DNA of 6,505 nt from Candidatus Luteimonas excrementigallinarum (GCA_019115725.1 DXCY01000299.1:1-6505); one strand, 5' to 3'. Positions 1 through 5,549 are shown, numbered from the stretch's first letter. The notes: generated by a model from the sequence alone, not told the origin. Translations and numbers: made by a program.

Positions 1-15
1 CAGCACGATCTTCAC
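1..15 (-). CDS. rdgB: Start of a gene after rph, probably rdgB (XTP/dITP pyrophosphatase), partial
   Basis: On the minus strand a GTG codon at 15-13 overlaps the rph stop TGA (14-12) as GTGA. The five codons up to the window edge read M(V)-K-I-V-L. RdgB/Ham1 proteins typically begin with a short beta strand of this kind (MxKxVLAS-N-GK), and in Xanthomonadales rdgB commonly follows rph. RdgB hydrolyses non-canonical purine triphosphates such as dITP and XTP, keeping them out of DNA and RNA. The overlap implies cotranscription and translational coupling with rph. Only five codons are visible, so the identity rests mainly on recalled gene order; any other gene starting with a similar strand would look the same. 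Confidence 0.45.
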
Positions 16-743
16 TGGTCGGCCAGTGCCTGGGCCTGGAGCGCGAACAGCTGGCGGATTCCGCCCTCGGCCAGGCTCACCATGGCGTCCAGTTCATCGC
101 GGCGGAATGCGTGGCCCTCGGCCGTGCCCTGCAGCTCGATGAAGCCGCCGCCATCGTTCATCACCACGTTCATGTCGGTATCGCAGTCGCTGTCCTCGGC
201 ATAGTCCAGGTCCAGCACCGGCACGCCGCGGTACTGGCCCACCGAGACCGCGGCCACTGCGCCGTACAGCGGATCACGCGGGATCCTGCGCTGCTTCATC
301 AGGCTGCGCACCGCGTCCACCAGGGCCACGTAGGCACCGGTGATCGCCGCCGTGCGGGTGCCGCCGTCGGCCTGCAGCACATCGCAATCCAGGGTGATGG
401 TGCGCTCGCCCAGCGCGGAGCGGTCCACGCAGGCGCGCAGCGAGCGGCCGATCAGGCGCTGGATCTCCAGCGTGCGCCCGCCCTGTTTGCCGCGGGCGGC
501 CTCGCGGTCGCTGCGGGTATGGGTGGCGCGCGGCAGCATGCCGTATTCGGCCGTGACCCAACCCTCGCCCTTGCCGCGCAGGAAGCCCGGCACGCGTTCC
601 TCCACGCTGGCGGTGCACAGCACCCGGGTATCACCGAAGGAAACAAGCACCGAGCCTTCGGCATGACGGGTGAAGCCGCGCTCCAGGCGCACTTCGCGCA
701 GCTGGTCGGGGGCGCGGCCGCTGGGACGCTGGATAGGGGTCAT
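12..743 (-). CDS. rph: Ribonuclease PH
   Basis: A 243-residue protein, close to the usual length of about 238-245. RNase PH is a phosphorolytic 3'-5' exoribonuclease that trims tRNA 3' ends and helps degrade structured RNA, working as a hexameric ring in the cytoplasm. The family signature is complete: GSVLVSFGDTRVLCTASVEE at 30-49, a WVTAEYGMLPRATHTR block at 62-77, GKQGGRTLEIQRLIGRSLR at 85-103, and DCDVLQADGGTRTAAITG at 119-136. R90 and R130 match the phosphate-binding arginines of the family. The acidic run at 178-190 (D178, D180, D184, D186, D188, D190) holds the metal/catalytic aspartates. The C-terminus is intact, unlike the frameshifted rph of E. coli K-12. The ATG at 743-741 gives the normal N-terminus; no strong Shine-Dalgarno precedes it. 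The gene is divergent from yicC, and its stop overlaps the next gene. Confidence 0.97.
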   Translation of the reverse strand: MTPIQRPSGRAPDQLREVRLERGFTRHAEGSVLVSFGDTRVLCTASVEERVPGFLRGKGEGWVTAEYGMLPRATHTRSDREAARGKQGGRTLEIQRLIGRSLRACVDRSALGERTITLDCDVLQADGGTRTAAITGAYVALVDAVRSLMKQRRIPRDPLYGAVAAVSVGQYRGVPVLDLDYAEDSDCDTDMNVVMNDGGGFIELQGTAEGHAFRRDELDAMVSLAEGGIRQLFALQAQALADQ

Positions 744-871
744 GGCAGCACAGAAATAGCGGCGGGGCAGTCTAGCAGCCGGGGTTGCCGGGCGCCGGAT
801 CGGCGCCGCCTGCAGCGCCGGAAAGGGCGCTCGATGGCATACTGCGCCTCCGTCAGAACCTTTGTTTCGTG
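744..871. promoter_or_regulatory. Divergent rph/yicC intergenic region
   Basis: This 128-base gap must carry promoters for both directions. For rph, the minus strand has TAGACT (774-769; 4 of 6 matches to TATAAT), about 25 bases ahead of the ATG, without a convincing -35. The gap also contains a perfect 7-bp inverted repeat with a 3-base centre (791-797 with 801-807, GGCGCCG/CGGCGCC). A 6-bp inverted repeat (814-819 with 826-831, AGCGCC/GGCGCT) follows it. Both repeats lie between the two candidate -10 sites, so they would be DNA sites rather than parts of either mRNA. In DNA this GC-rich such repeats also arise by chance. Confidence 0.4.
835..843 (+). promoter_or_regulatory. Candidate extended -10 promoter for yicC
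   Basis: TGGCATACT reads as a TGn extension followed by the hexamer CATACT (838-843; 4 of 6 matches to TATAAT). No good -35 is seen at the expected distance, which is tolerable for an extended -10 promoter. Transcription would start near 850 and leave a leader of about 20 bases before the yicC ATG at 872. This is a visual call only. Confidence 0.35.
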
Positions 872-1729
872 ATGACCAGAAGCATGACCGCCTACGCGGC
901 GGCCGAACGCAGCACCGCCTGGGGCACGCTGGGCTGCGAGCTGCGCGCGGTCAACCACCGTTTCCTCGAACTTGGCACGCGCCTGCCGGATGAGCTGCGC
1001 GCGCTGGAGCCAACCCTGCGCGAGCAGGTGTCCGCCCGTGTGACCCGCGGCAAGCTGGACCTGGTGTTCCGGCTGCGCTCGGAGGCCGCCCAGTCGCTGG
1101 GCGTGAACGAGGCTGCGCTGGAGCAGCTGGCCGCCCTGGCCCAGTCGCTGCAGGACCGCTTCCCCGGGCTGACCACCGATGTAACCGGCCTGCTGCAGCT
1201 GCCTGGCGTGCTGCAGACCCAGGCGGTGGACGGCGAGGGCCTCAAGGCCGAGGCGCTTGCGCTGCTGGAGGAGGTGCTCACCCAGTTCCTGGCTGCGCGC
1301 CAGCGCGAGGGCGACAAACTGGCCACGGTAATCGCCGAGCGGGTGGCCGGGATTGCCCGCATCGTGGGCGAGGTGCGCACGATGGTGCCGGAGATCCGTC
1401 AGGGTCTGCGCGCCCGGCTCGAAGCCCGGGTGGCCGACCTGGCCCAGCCGCTGGAGCCCGGCCGGCTGGAGCAGGAGCTGGTGCTGTGGCTGCAGAAGCT
1501 GGACGTGGACGAAGAGCTGGACCGGCTCGACAGCCATATCGAGGAGATCGGCCGGGTGCTGGTCCAGGACGGGCCGGTGGGTCGGCGGCTGGATTTCCTG
1601 CTGCAGGAGTTCAACCGCGAGGCCAATACCCTGGGCTCCAAATCAGTGGACCGGCGCACCTCGCAGGCGGCGGTGGAGCTGAAGGTGCTGATCGACCAGA
1701 TCCGCGAACAGGTACAGAACCTTGAGTGA
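872..1729 (+). CDS. yicC: YicC family endoribonuclease
   Basis: A 285-residue protein (E. coli YicC has 287). The ATG at 872 was chosen because it gives MTRSMTAYA, matching the family opening M-I-R-S-M-T-A-F/Y; the same frame is open further upstream (TTG at 785), but that part looks non-coding. The N-terminal YicC-like domain contains LRAVNHRFLE at 24-33 and RLPDELRALEP soon after. The C-terminal DUF1732 domain is very clear: LEQELVLWLQKLDVDEELDR, then VGRRLDFLLQEFNREANT at 236-253, and AVELKVLIDQIREQVQNLE at the very end (267-285). The middle is mostly helical and charged. E. coli YicC is reported to be an RNase that influences decay of the small RNA RyhB, and the family is widely conserved. 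It is 4 bases ahead of gmk, so the two are probably cotranscribed, a linkage seen in many bacteria. No Shine-Dalgarno is obvious before the ATG. Confidence 0.95.
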   Translation: MTRSMTAYAAAERSTAWGTLGCELRAVNHRFLELGTRLPDELRALEPTLREQVSARVTRGKLDLVFRLRSEAAQSLGVNEAALEQLAALAQSLQDRFPGLTTDVTGLLQLPGVLQTQAVDGEGLKAEALALLEEVLTQFLAARQREGDKLATVIAERVAGIARIVGEVRTMVPEIRQGLRARLEARVADLAQPLEPGRLEQELVLWLQKLDVDEELDRLDSHIEEIGRVLVQDGPVGRRLDFLLQEFNREANTLGSKSVDRRTSQAAVELKVLIDQIREQVQNLE

Positions 1730-1733
1730 GGCG

Positions 1734-2351
1734 ATGCGCGGCACCCTTTTCATCGTGGCGGCGCCCTCTGGCGCGGGCAAATCCAGCATCGTCAACGCCT
1801 GCCTGGCGCGGGATCCTTCGGTGAGCCTGTCGATCTCGTTCACCTCGCGCCCGCCGCGCCCGGGCGAAGACAACGGCCGGCATTACCACTTTGTCGACGA
1901 GGCCGAGTTCCTGCGCATGGTCGAGGTTGGGGAGTTCTTTGAACACGCCCGCGTGCACGGCGACCTGAAGGGCACGGCCAAGCAGTCGGTGGAGCCGCAG
2001 CTGGCGGCGGGGCGCGACGTGCTGCTGGAAATCGACTGGCAGGGTGCCCGCCAGGTGCGCGCCCAGGTGCCCGACGCGGTGGGCATCTTCATCCTGCCGC
2101 CCTCGCGCGCGGCGCTGGAAGAACGCATGCGCAAGCGCGGCCAGGACAGTGATGAAGTCATCGCCCGGCGCCTGGCGGCCGCCCGCGACGAGATGGCCCG
2201 CCACGACGAGTTCGACTACCTGATCGTCAACGAGCACTTTGATACCGCCGTGGACGAGATGTGCGCGATCTTTGTTGCCAGCCGCCTGCGGCGCGTGCAG
2301 CAGCAGCTGCGGCACGGCCAGCTGCTGCGGGCCCTGCTGCAGGAAGACTGA
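1734..2351 (+). CDS. gmk: Guanylate kinase
   Basis: A 205-residue protein that phosphorylates GMP (and dGMP) to GDP with ATP, an essential step of GTP synthesis. The P-loop is APSGAGKSS at 10-18. The GMP-binding part has S35, R39 and R42 (SFTSRPPRPGE), Y51 in HYHF, and E70 in FFEHARVHGD. LLEIDWQGARQVR and IFILPPS follow as in E. coli Gmk, and the lid segment is RMRKRGQDSDEVIARR. At the GMP-binding Tyr (YYGT in E. coli) this protein has K79 in DLKGT; related xanthomonad sequences, as I recall them, also have Lys. The ATG at 1734 is preferred because MRGTLFIV aligns with E. coli MAQGTLYIV. A TTG at 1722 would add four residues and overlap yicC by 8 bases. GAGG at 1728-1731 lies only 2 bases before the ATG, so initiation may rely on coupling to yicC. 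Confidence 0.96.
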   Translation: MRGTLFIVAAPSGAGKSSIVNACLARDPSVSLSISFTSRPPRPGEDNGRHYHFVDEAEFLRMVEVGEFFEHARVHGDLKGTAKQSVEPQLAAGRDVLLEIDWQGARQVRAQVPDAVGIFILPPSRAALEERMRKRGQDSDEVIARRLAAARDEMARHDEFDYLIVNEHFDTAVDEMCAIFVASRLRRVQQQLRHGQLLRALLQED

Positions 2352-2352
2352 A

Positions 2353-2368
2353 CCGGAAAGCATTCCGG
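2353..2368 (+). other. Small hairpin just after gmk
   Basis: CCGGAA (2353-2358) and TTCCGG (2363-2368) form a perfect 6-bp stem with the loop AGCA, beginning one base after the gmk stop. No T-tract follows, so it is not a classical intrinsic terminator. It could protect the 3' end of the yicC-gmk message or slow polymerase before the rpoZ promoter. The stem is short and could be chance. Confidence 0.3.
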
Positions 2369-2401
2369 CAAGCCCAAGCCATTGATTTGCAAGGCGGCTG
2401 C

Positions 2402-2431
2402 TTGCGCCGGTGCCCGGGATACCGGTAAAAT
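2402..2431 (+). promoter_or_regulatory. Likely promoter of rpoZ
   Basis: TTGCGC (2402-2407) and TAAAAT (2426-2431; 5 of 6 matches to TATAAT) are separated by 18 bases. Transcription would start near 2438, giving a leader of about 46 bases to the rpoZ ATG at 2484. The -10 lies between ACCGG (2421-2425) and CCGGT (2434-2438), and TGCCCGG occurs at 2411 and 2431, exactly 20 bases apart. It is the most AT-rich spot in a GC-rich gap. The promoter would let rpoZ be expressed independently of yicC-gmk; readthrough from gmk is also possible. Confidence 0.5.
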
Positions 2432-2473
2432 GCCCGGTCCTGTCCCCAACATTCGCGCGGCCTGAGCGTCGCC

Positions 2474-2478
2474 GGGAG
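2474..2478 (+). promoter_or_regulatory. Ribosome binding site of rpoZ
   Basis: GGGAG lies 5 bases before the ATG at 2484. It is one of only two clear Shine-Dalgarno sequences in the window (the other precedes ridA) and confirms this start, which gives the conserved MAR N-terminus. Confidence 0.6.
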
Positions 2479-2483
2479 CCCGT

Positions 2484-2783
2484 ATGGCCCGTATTACCGT
2501 GGAAGATTGCATGGAAGTGGTCGACAACCGCTTCGAACTGGTCATGATGGCCGCCAAGCGCGCCCGCCAGCTGGCCAACGGCGTGGAATCGCAGATCGAC
2601 AACAGCGGCAACGATGACAAGCCGACCGTGCTTGCGCTGCGCGAGATTGCCGCGCGCGCGATCGACAACGATTACATCGAAGCTGTGGATAAGGCCGAGC
2701 GCGAGCGCAAGGAGCGCGAGGCGCTGGAGTGGGCCGCCGCCGAGGTGGTGGCCGACGAAGAGGCCAAGGGCGAAGACGCCTGA
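2484..2783 (+). CDS. rpoZ: DNA-directed RNA polymerase subunit omega
   Basis: A 99-residue protein (E. coli omega has 91). Omega binds the beta' subunit, assists its folding and assembly, and forms part of (p)ppGpp site 1 at the beta'-omega interface. The conserved core is present: MARITVEDC at 1-9 (the MAR motif contacts ppGpp in E. coli), NRFELVMMAAKRARQL at 15-30, and KPTVLALREIAA at 46-57. The tail from about residue 60 is a highly charged, probably helical segment rich in Glu, Arg, Lys and Ala, slightly longer than in E. coli and ending in acidic residues. The gene sits between guanylate kinase and the ppGpp enzyme, as in E. coli. It has its own candidate promoter and is followed by two hairpins, so it may be largely monocistronic. 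Confidence 0.97.
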   Translation: MARITVEDCMEVVDNRFELVMMAAKRARQLANGVESQIDNSGNDDKPTVLALREIAARAIDNDYIEAVDKAERERKEREALEWAAAEVVADEEAKGEDA

Positions 2784-2792
2784 TTGCTTCCT

Positions 2793-2825
2793 GCTGCGCC
2801 GCAGTGTCGGCGCAGCTCGGGTTTT
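2793..2825 (+). terminator. First hairpin after rpoZ, possible terminator
   Basis: GCTGCGCCG (2793-2801) and CGGCGCAGC (2808-2816) form a perfect 9-bp stem with the six-base loop CAGTGT, ten bases after the rpoZ stop. TCGGGTTTT follows. The T-run is short and displaced, so termination here may be partial. The hairpin could also stabilise the rpoZ 3' end. Confidence 0.5.
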
Positions 2826-2829
2826 ACAG

Positions 2830-2860
2830 CGGCCCCGCCTTGTGCGGGGCCGTTTGTTTT
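2830..2860 (+). terminator. Intrinsic terminator after rpoZ
   Basis: CGGCCCCGC (2830-2838) and GCGGGGCCG (2844-2852) form a perfect 9-bp GC-rich stem with the five-base loop CTTGT. TTTGTTTT (2853-2860) follows directly. This is a textbook Rho-independent terminator. It separates rpoZ from spoT and implies that spoT needs its own promoter or depends on readthrough. Confidence 0.88.
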
Positions 2861-2924
2861 CCGCCCGGCGGGCCCCGTCTGGCGCGGCGGGAGCATGCCC
2901 ATTCCCCATTGGGCCTTCCCCGGC

Positions 2925-2930
2925 TACGCT
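2925..2930 (+). promoter_or_regulatory. Candidate -10 for a leaderless spoT transcript
   Basis: TACGCT (3 of 6 matches to TATAAT, including the key T-A at the start and final T) ends 6 bases before the spoT ATG at 2937, so transcription could start at the A of the start codon. The region must contain a promoter if the terminator ending at 2860 is efficient. The expected -35 position (about 2902-2907, TTCCCC) is weak. Confidence 0.35.
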
Positions 2931-2936
2931 GGGGGC

Positions 2937-5111
2937 ATGAATCCGACCCAACTGGCCATCCACCGGATCCCAACGCCGGCTGACGAGGCGTTGCCCGGCT
3001 ATATGCGTGAGCTGGAGCAGGCGGCCGCCTATCTGGATGACAGCCAGCGGCAGGTGCTGCGCCGGGCCTGGGCCGTGGGCGCCTGTGCCCACGAGGGGCA
3101 GATGCGCAAATCCGGCGAGCCCTACATCACCCACCCGGTGGCGGTGGCGACGGTGCTGGCCGAGCTGAAGGTGGATCTTGAAACGCTGGTGGCGGCGATC
3201 CTGCACGACACCATCGAGGACACCCCGCTGACCGGCGAAGAGCTGGCCGCGGAGTTCGGCGAAACCGTCGCCGAGCTGGTGGACGGGGTCACCAAGCTGG
3301 ACAAGCTGCATTTCCGCAGCCGTCAGGAAGCCACCGCGGAAAGCTTCCGCAAGATGATGCTGGCGATGGCGCGCGACCTGCGCGTGATCCTGATCAAGCT
3401 CGGTGACCGGCTGCACAACATGCGCACCCTGGGCGCGCAGACCAGCGAGGCCCGCGAGCGCATTGCCCGCGAGACGCTGGAGATCTACGCGCCAATCGCC
3501 CAGCGGCTGGGCATGAACGCGATCAAGAGCGAGTTGCAGGACCTGGGCTTCCGCGCGCTGCACCCGGTCCGTCACGCCGTGCTTGAAAAGCGCATCCGCT
3601 CCCAGCCCCTGGTGCGGCGCGAGGCGCTGGCCAGGATCGAGGCGCAGCTGGCCCAGCGGCTGACCAACCAGGAACTGGAGTACCGGCTGGTGGGGCGGGT
3701 GAAGTCGCCCTGGAGCATCTATACGAAGATGCAGGCGGAGGGAAAGACGTTCAAGCAGGTGATGGACGTGTTCGGTTTCCGGGTCATCGTGAACTCGGTG
3801 CCGGACTGCTATCACGCGCTGGGCGTGGTGCATTCGGTGTACAAGCCGGTGGACGGCCGGTTCCGTGATTTCGTCGCCATCCCCAAGGCCAACGGCTACC
3901 AGTCACTGCACACCGTGCTGTTCGGGCCGTACGGTTCGCCCATCGAGGTGCAGATCCGCACCGAGGAAATGGACCTGATTGCCGAGCGCGGGATCGCCGC
4001 GCACTGGGCCTACAAGCACGGCGGCGCGCCCAGCAGCGCGCAGATCCGCGCCCACTCGTGGATCTCCGGGCTGCTCGAGTCGCAGCAGGCCACCGGCTCG
4101 TCGCTGGAATTCCTGGAGAACGTGAAGGTCGACCTGTTCCCGGACGAGGTCTATCTGTTCACGCCCAACGGCGACATCCTGTCCCTGCCGCGCAACGCCA
4201 CCGCCATCGATTTCGCCTACGCCGTGCATACCGACCTTGGCAATCGCGCCGTGGCCGCGCGCGTCGACCGGCGTTTGGTGCCACTGCGCACGCGCCTGTC
4301 CAGCGGCCAGCAGGTGGAGGTGATCACCGCCAAGTCGGCCACGCCCAAGCCGCAGTGGCTGGAATTCGTGGCCACCGGCAAGGCGCGCACCGCCATCCGC
4401 CAGCAGCTCAAGCAGATCGAACACGAGGATGCCGTGCAGCTGGGGCATCGCATGCTGGATCGCGCGCTGGAGGACATCGGCAGCTCGCTCGAGCGCCTGC
4501 CGGCCGACCGGCTGGATGCCTACCTGGCCGAGCTGCGCTATCGCCGGCTCGAGGAACTGCTGGCCGATATCGCGCTCGGCAACCGCATGCCCAACCAGGT
4601 GGCGCACACCCTGGTCCAGGGCAGTGGCGGCAGCGAGGAGCTGTTTGCCACGGTGCAGTCCGCTGGCCGCGGCGAGCGGATTCTGATCACCGGCAACGAG
4701 CGCGGGGTGATCACCTTCGCCAACTGCTGCCTGCCGATCCCGTGGGACGACATCATGGGCTACCACACCGCCGGCAAGGGCATCGTGGTGCACCGGATCG
4801 AGTGCCCGAACGTGGCCGAATACCGCAAGTCGCCCGAGCGCTGGGTGGCGATCGGTTGGGACCGGGAGGTGCGTGGCGACTACAGCACCAGCCTGCGGGT
4901 GGAAGTGGAAAACCGCCCGGGCGTGCTGGCCCAGGTGGCGGCGGCCATTGCGCGGGTGGACTCCAACATCGACGGCGTCGATTACCTGGAACGGGACAGC
5001 AACGTGGCCGCGATCCGGTTCTCGATCGAGGTGCGCAACCGCAAGCACCTGGCGGATGTGATCCGCAGGGTGCGCCGCCTCGGCGTGGTCCACGGCATAC
5101 AGCGCCTGTAG
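2937..5111 (+). CDS. spoT: Bifunctional (p)ppGpp hydrolase/synthetase SpoT
   Basis: A 724-residue long RSH protein (E. coli SpoT has 702) that degrades (p)ppGpp and can make it from GTP/GDP and ATP, setting the stringent response. Domains in order: HD hydrolase with RKSGEPYITHP at 57-67, HDTIED at 90-95 (H90/D91 match E. coli H72/D73) and GDRLHNMRTL at 156-165; synthetase with GRVKSPWSIYTKM at 253-265, MDVFGFRV at 276-283 (D277 matches E. coli D259), GYQSLHT at 320-326 and EVQIRT at 337-342 (E337 matches E319); TGS domain about 404-466; helical and Cys-containing region with NCC at 596-598; ACT domain 648-724. Both active sites look intact. Oddities are Gly156 where most RSH proteins have Ala (KLADR) and Trp in CCLPIPWDD where Gly is usual. 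The ATG at 2937 fits family N-termini; in-frame ATG at 2895 or TTG at 2784 would add unconserved residues and run into the terminator. The stop lies inside a GTAG-type palindrome. Confidence 0.97.
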   Translation: MNPTQLAIHRIPTPADEALPGYMRELEQAAAYLDDSQRQVLRRAWAVGACAHEGQMRKSGEPYITHPVAVATVLAELKVDLETLVAAILHDTIEDTPLTGEELAAEFGETVAELVDGVTKLDKLHFRSRQEATAESFRKMMLAMARDLRVILIKLGDRLHNMRTLGAQTSEARERIARETLEIYAPIAQRLGMNAIKSELQDLGFRALHPVRHAVLEKRIRSQPLVRREALARIEAQLAQRLTNQELEYRLVGRVKSPWSIYTKMQAEGKTFKQVMDVFGFRVIVNSVPDCYHALGVVHSVYKPVDGRFRDFVAIPKANGYQSLHTVLFGPYGSPIEVQIRTEEMDLIAERGIAAHWAYKHGGAPSSAQIRAHSWISGLLESQQATGSSLEFLENVKVDLFPDEVYLFTPNGDILSLPRNATAIDFAYAVHTDLGNRAVAARVDRRLVPLRTRLSSGQQVEVITAKSATPKPQWLEFVATGKARTAIRQQLKQIEHEDAVQLGHRMLDRALEDIGSSLERLPADRLDAYLAELRYRRLEELLADIALGNRMPNQVAHTLVQGSGGSEELFATVQSAGRGERILITGNERGVITFANCCLPIPWDDIMGYHTAGKGIVVHRIECPNVAEYRKSPERWVAIGWDREVRGDYSTSLRVEVENRPGVLAQVAAAIARVDSNIDGVDYLERDSNVAAIRFSIEVRNRKHLADVIRRVRRLGVVHGIQRL

Positions 5112-5134
5112 CAGCGCGCAGGGCGCGCTCCTAC
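5108..5134. repeat. REP-like palindrome with GTAG ends
   Basis: GTAGCAGCGCGC (5108-5119) and GCGCGCTCCTAC (5123-5134) pair at 11 of 12 positions (one C-C mismatch) around the loop AGG. On the minus strand it reads GTAGGAGCGCGC, the pattern of GTAG-headed REP elements common in Stenotrophomonas, Xanthomonas relatives and Pseudomonas and mobilised by RAYT transposases. TAG at 5109-5111 is the spoT stop codon, so the element abuts or overlaps the gene end. In RNA it forms a strong hairpin but lacks a T-tract, so it may protect the 3' end of spoT mRNA or weakly reduce readthrough. Only one copy is in the window, so repeat status is inferred from form. Confidence 0.6.
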
Positions 5135-5140
5135 TATCAT
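5135..5140 (+). promoter_or_regulatory. Candidate -10 ahead of ridA
   Basis: TATCAT matches TATAAT at 5 of 6 positions. It directly follows the palindrome at the end of spoT and lies 6 bases before an ATG at 5147. No recognisable -35 is present, because that position falls inside the GC-rich palindrome. If used, the transcript would start at or near 5147 and serve ridA and recG. Confidence 0.4.
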
Positions 5141-5146
5141 CGGGGG

Positions 5147-5170
5147 ATGACTTTCCTCTGGAGTGCCTGA
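5147..5170 (+). other. Seven-codon mini-ORF overlapping the ridA start
   Basis: ATG at 5147 opens a reading frame encoding MTFLWSA that stops at TGA 5168-5170; the ridA ATG begins on the last base of that stop (TGATG). It starts at the expected 5' end of a transcript made from TATCAT, so it could be translated as a leaderless ORF feeding ribosomes into ridA. It has no Shine-Dalgarno at a usable distance. A chance ORF of this size is common, so the call rests on its position. Confidence 0.25.
5160..5163 (+). promoter_or_regulatory. Ribosome binding site of ridA
   Basis: GGAG (within TGGAG) lies 6 bases before the ATG at 5170. It fixes the ridA start and shows that ridA can be initiated independently of the mini-ORF that contains this site. 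Confidence 0.6.
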
Positions 5171-5549
5171 TGGCCCGTACCCCGATCAACACCGAGCGCG
5201 CACCTGCCGCGATCGGCCCCTATTCGCAGGCCGTGCGCAGCGGCAATACCGTGTATTTTTCCGGGCAGATCCCGCTGGACCCGGCCTCGGGCGAGGTGGT
5301 GCCCGGCGGCATAGAGGCCCAGGCCCGGCGCGCCTTCGACAACCTCAAGGCCGTGGCCGAAGAGGCCGGTGGCACCCTGGATGACATCGTCCGTCTTGGC
5401 CTCTACCTGACCGACCTGGGCGAGTTCGCCGTGGTCAACGCGGTCATGTCCGAGTACTTCAGCGCCCCCTATCCGGCCCGTTCCACCATCGAGGTGGCCG
5501 GCCTGCCCAAGGGCGTGGCGTTTGAAGTCGATGCGGTGATGGTGCTGGA

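Noticed and set aside
785..871. N-terminal extension of yicC from a TTG
   Set aside because: The 29 extra residues are Pro/Ala/Gly-rich, do not fit the family, and would cover the promoter region; the ATG at 872 gives the conserved MTRSMTAYA.
111..872. A 253-codon frame on the plus strand opposite rph
   Set aside because: Antisense to the conserved RNase PH gene, His/Ala-rich, with no known motif.
2430..2465. An 11-codon mini-ORF (MPGPVPNIRAA) before rpoZ
   Set aside because: Its ATG overlaps the -10 hexamer, so the rpoZ promoter would not transcribe it. No Shine-Dalgarno or overlap with rpoZ supports it.
2784..2936. N-terminal extension of spoT from TTG 2784 or ATG 2895
   Set aside because: The extension translates the two hairpins and the T-tract and has no conserved residues; the ATG at 2937 fits the family.
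1611..3833. A 740-codon open frame on the minus strand across gmk, rpoZ and spoT
   Set aside because: It runs antisense through three clearly conserved genes and a terminator, is rich in His, Gln, Arg and Gly as GC-rich shadow frames are, and shows no recognisable domain.
4058..5170. A 370-codon frame on the plus strand overlapping spoT
   Set aside because: It is an alternative frame of spoT with low-complexity Arg/Ala/Gly/Pro content. Only its last seven codons (5147-5170) are of interest, for positional reasons.
3903..5192. A 429-codon open frame on the minus strand opposite spoT
   Set aside because: Same composition bias, fully antisense to the spoT synthetase-ACT region, with no family motif. 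Long antisense frames are expected with this codon bias.
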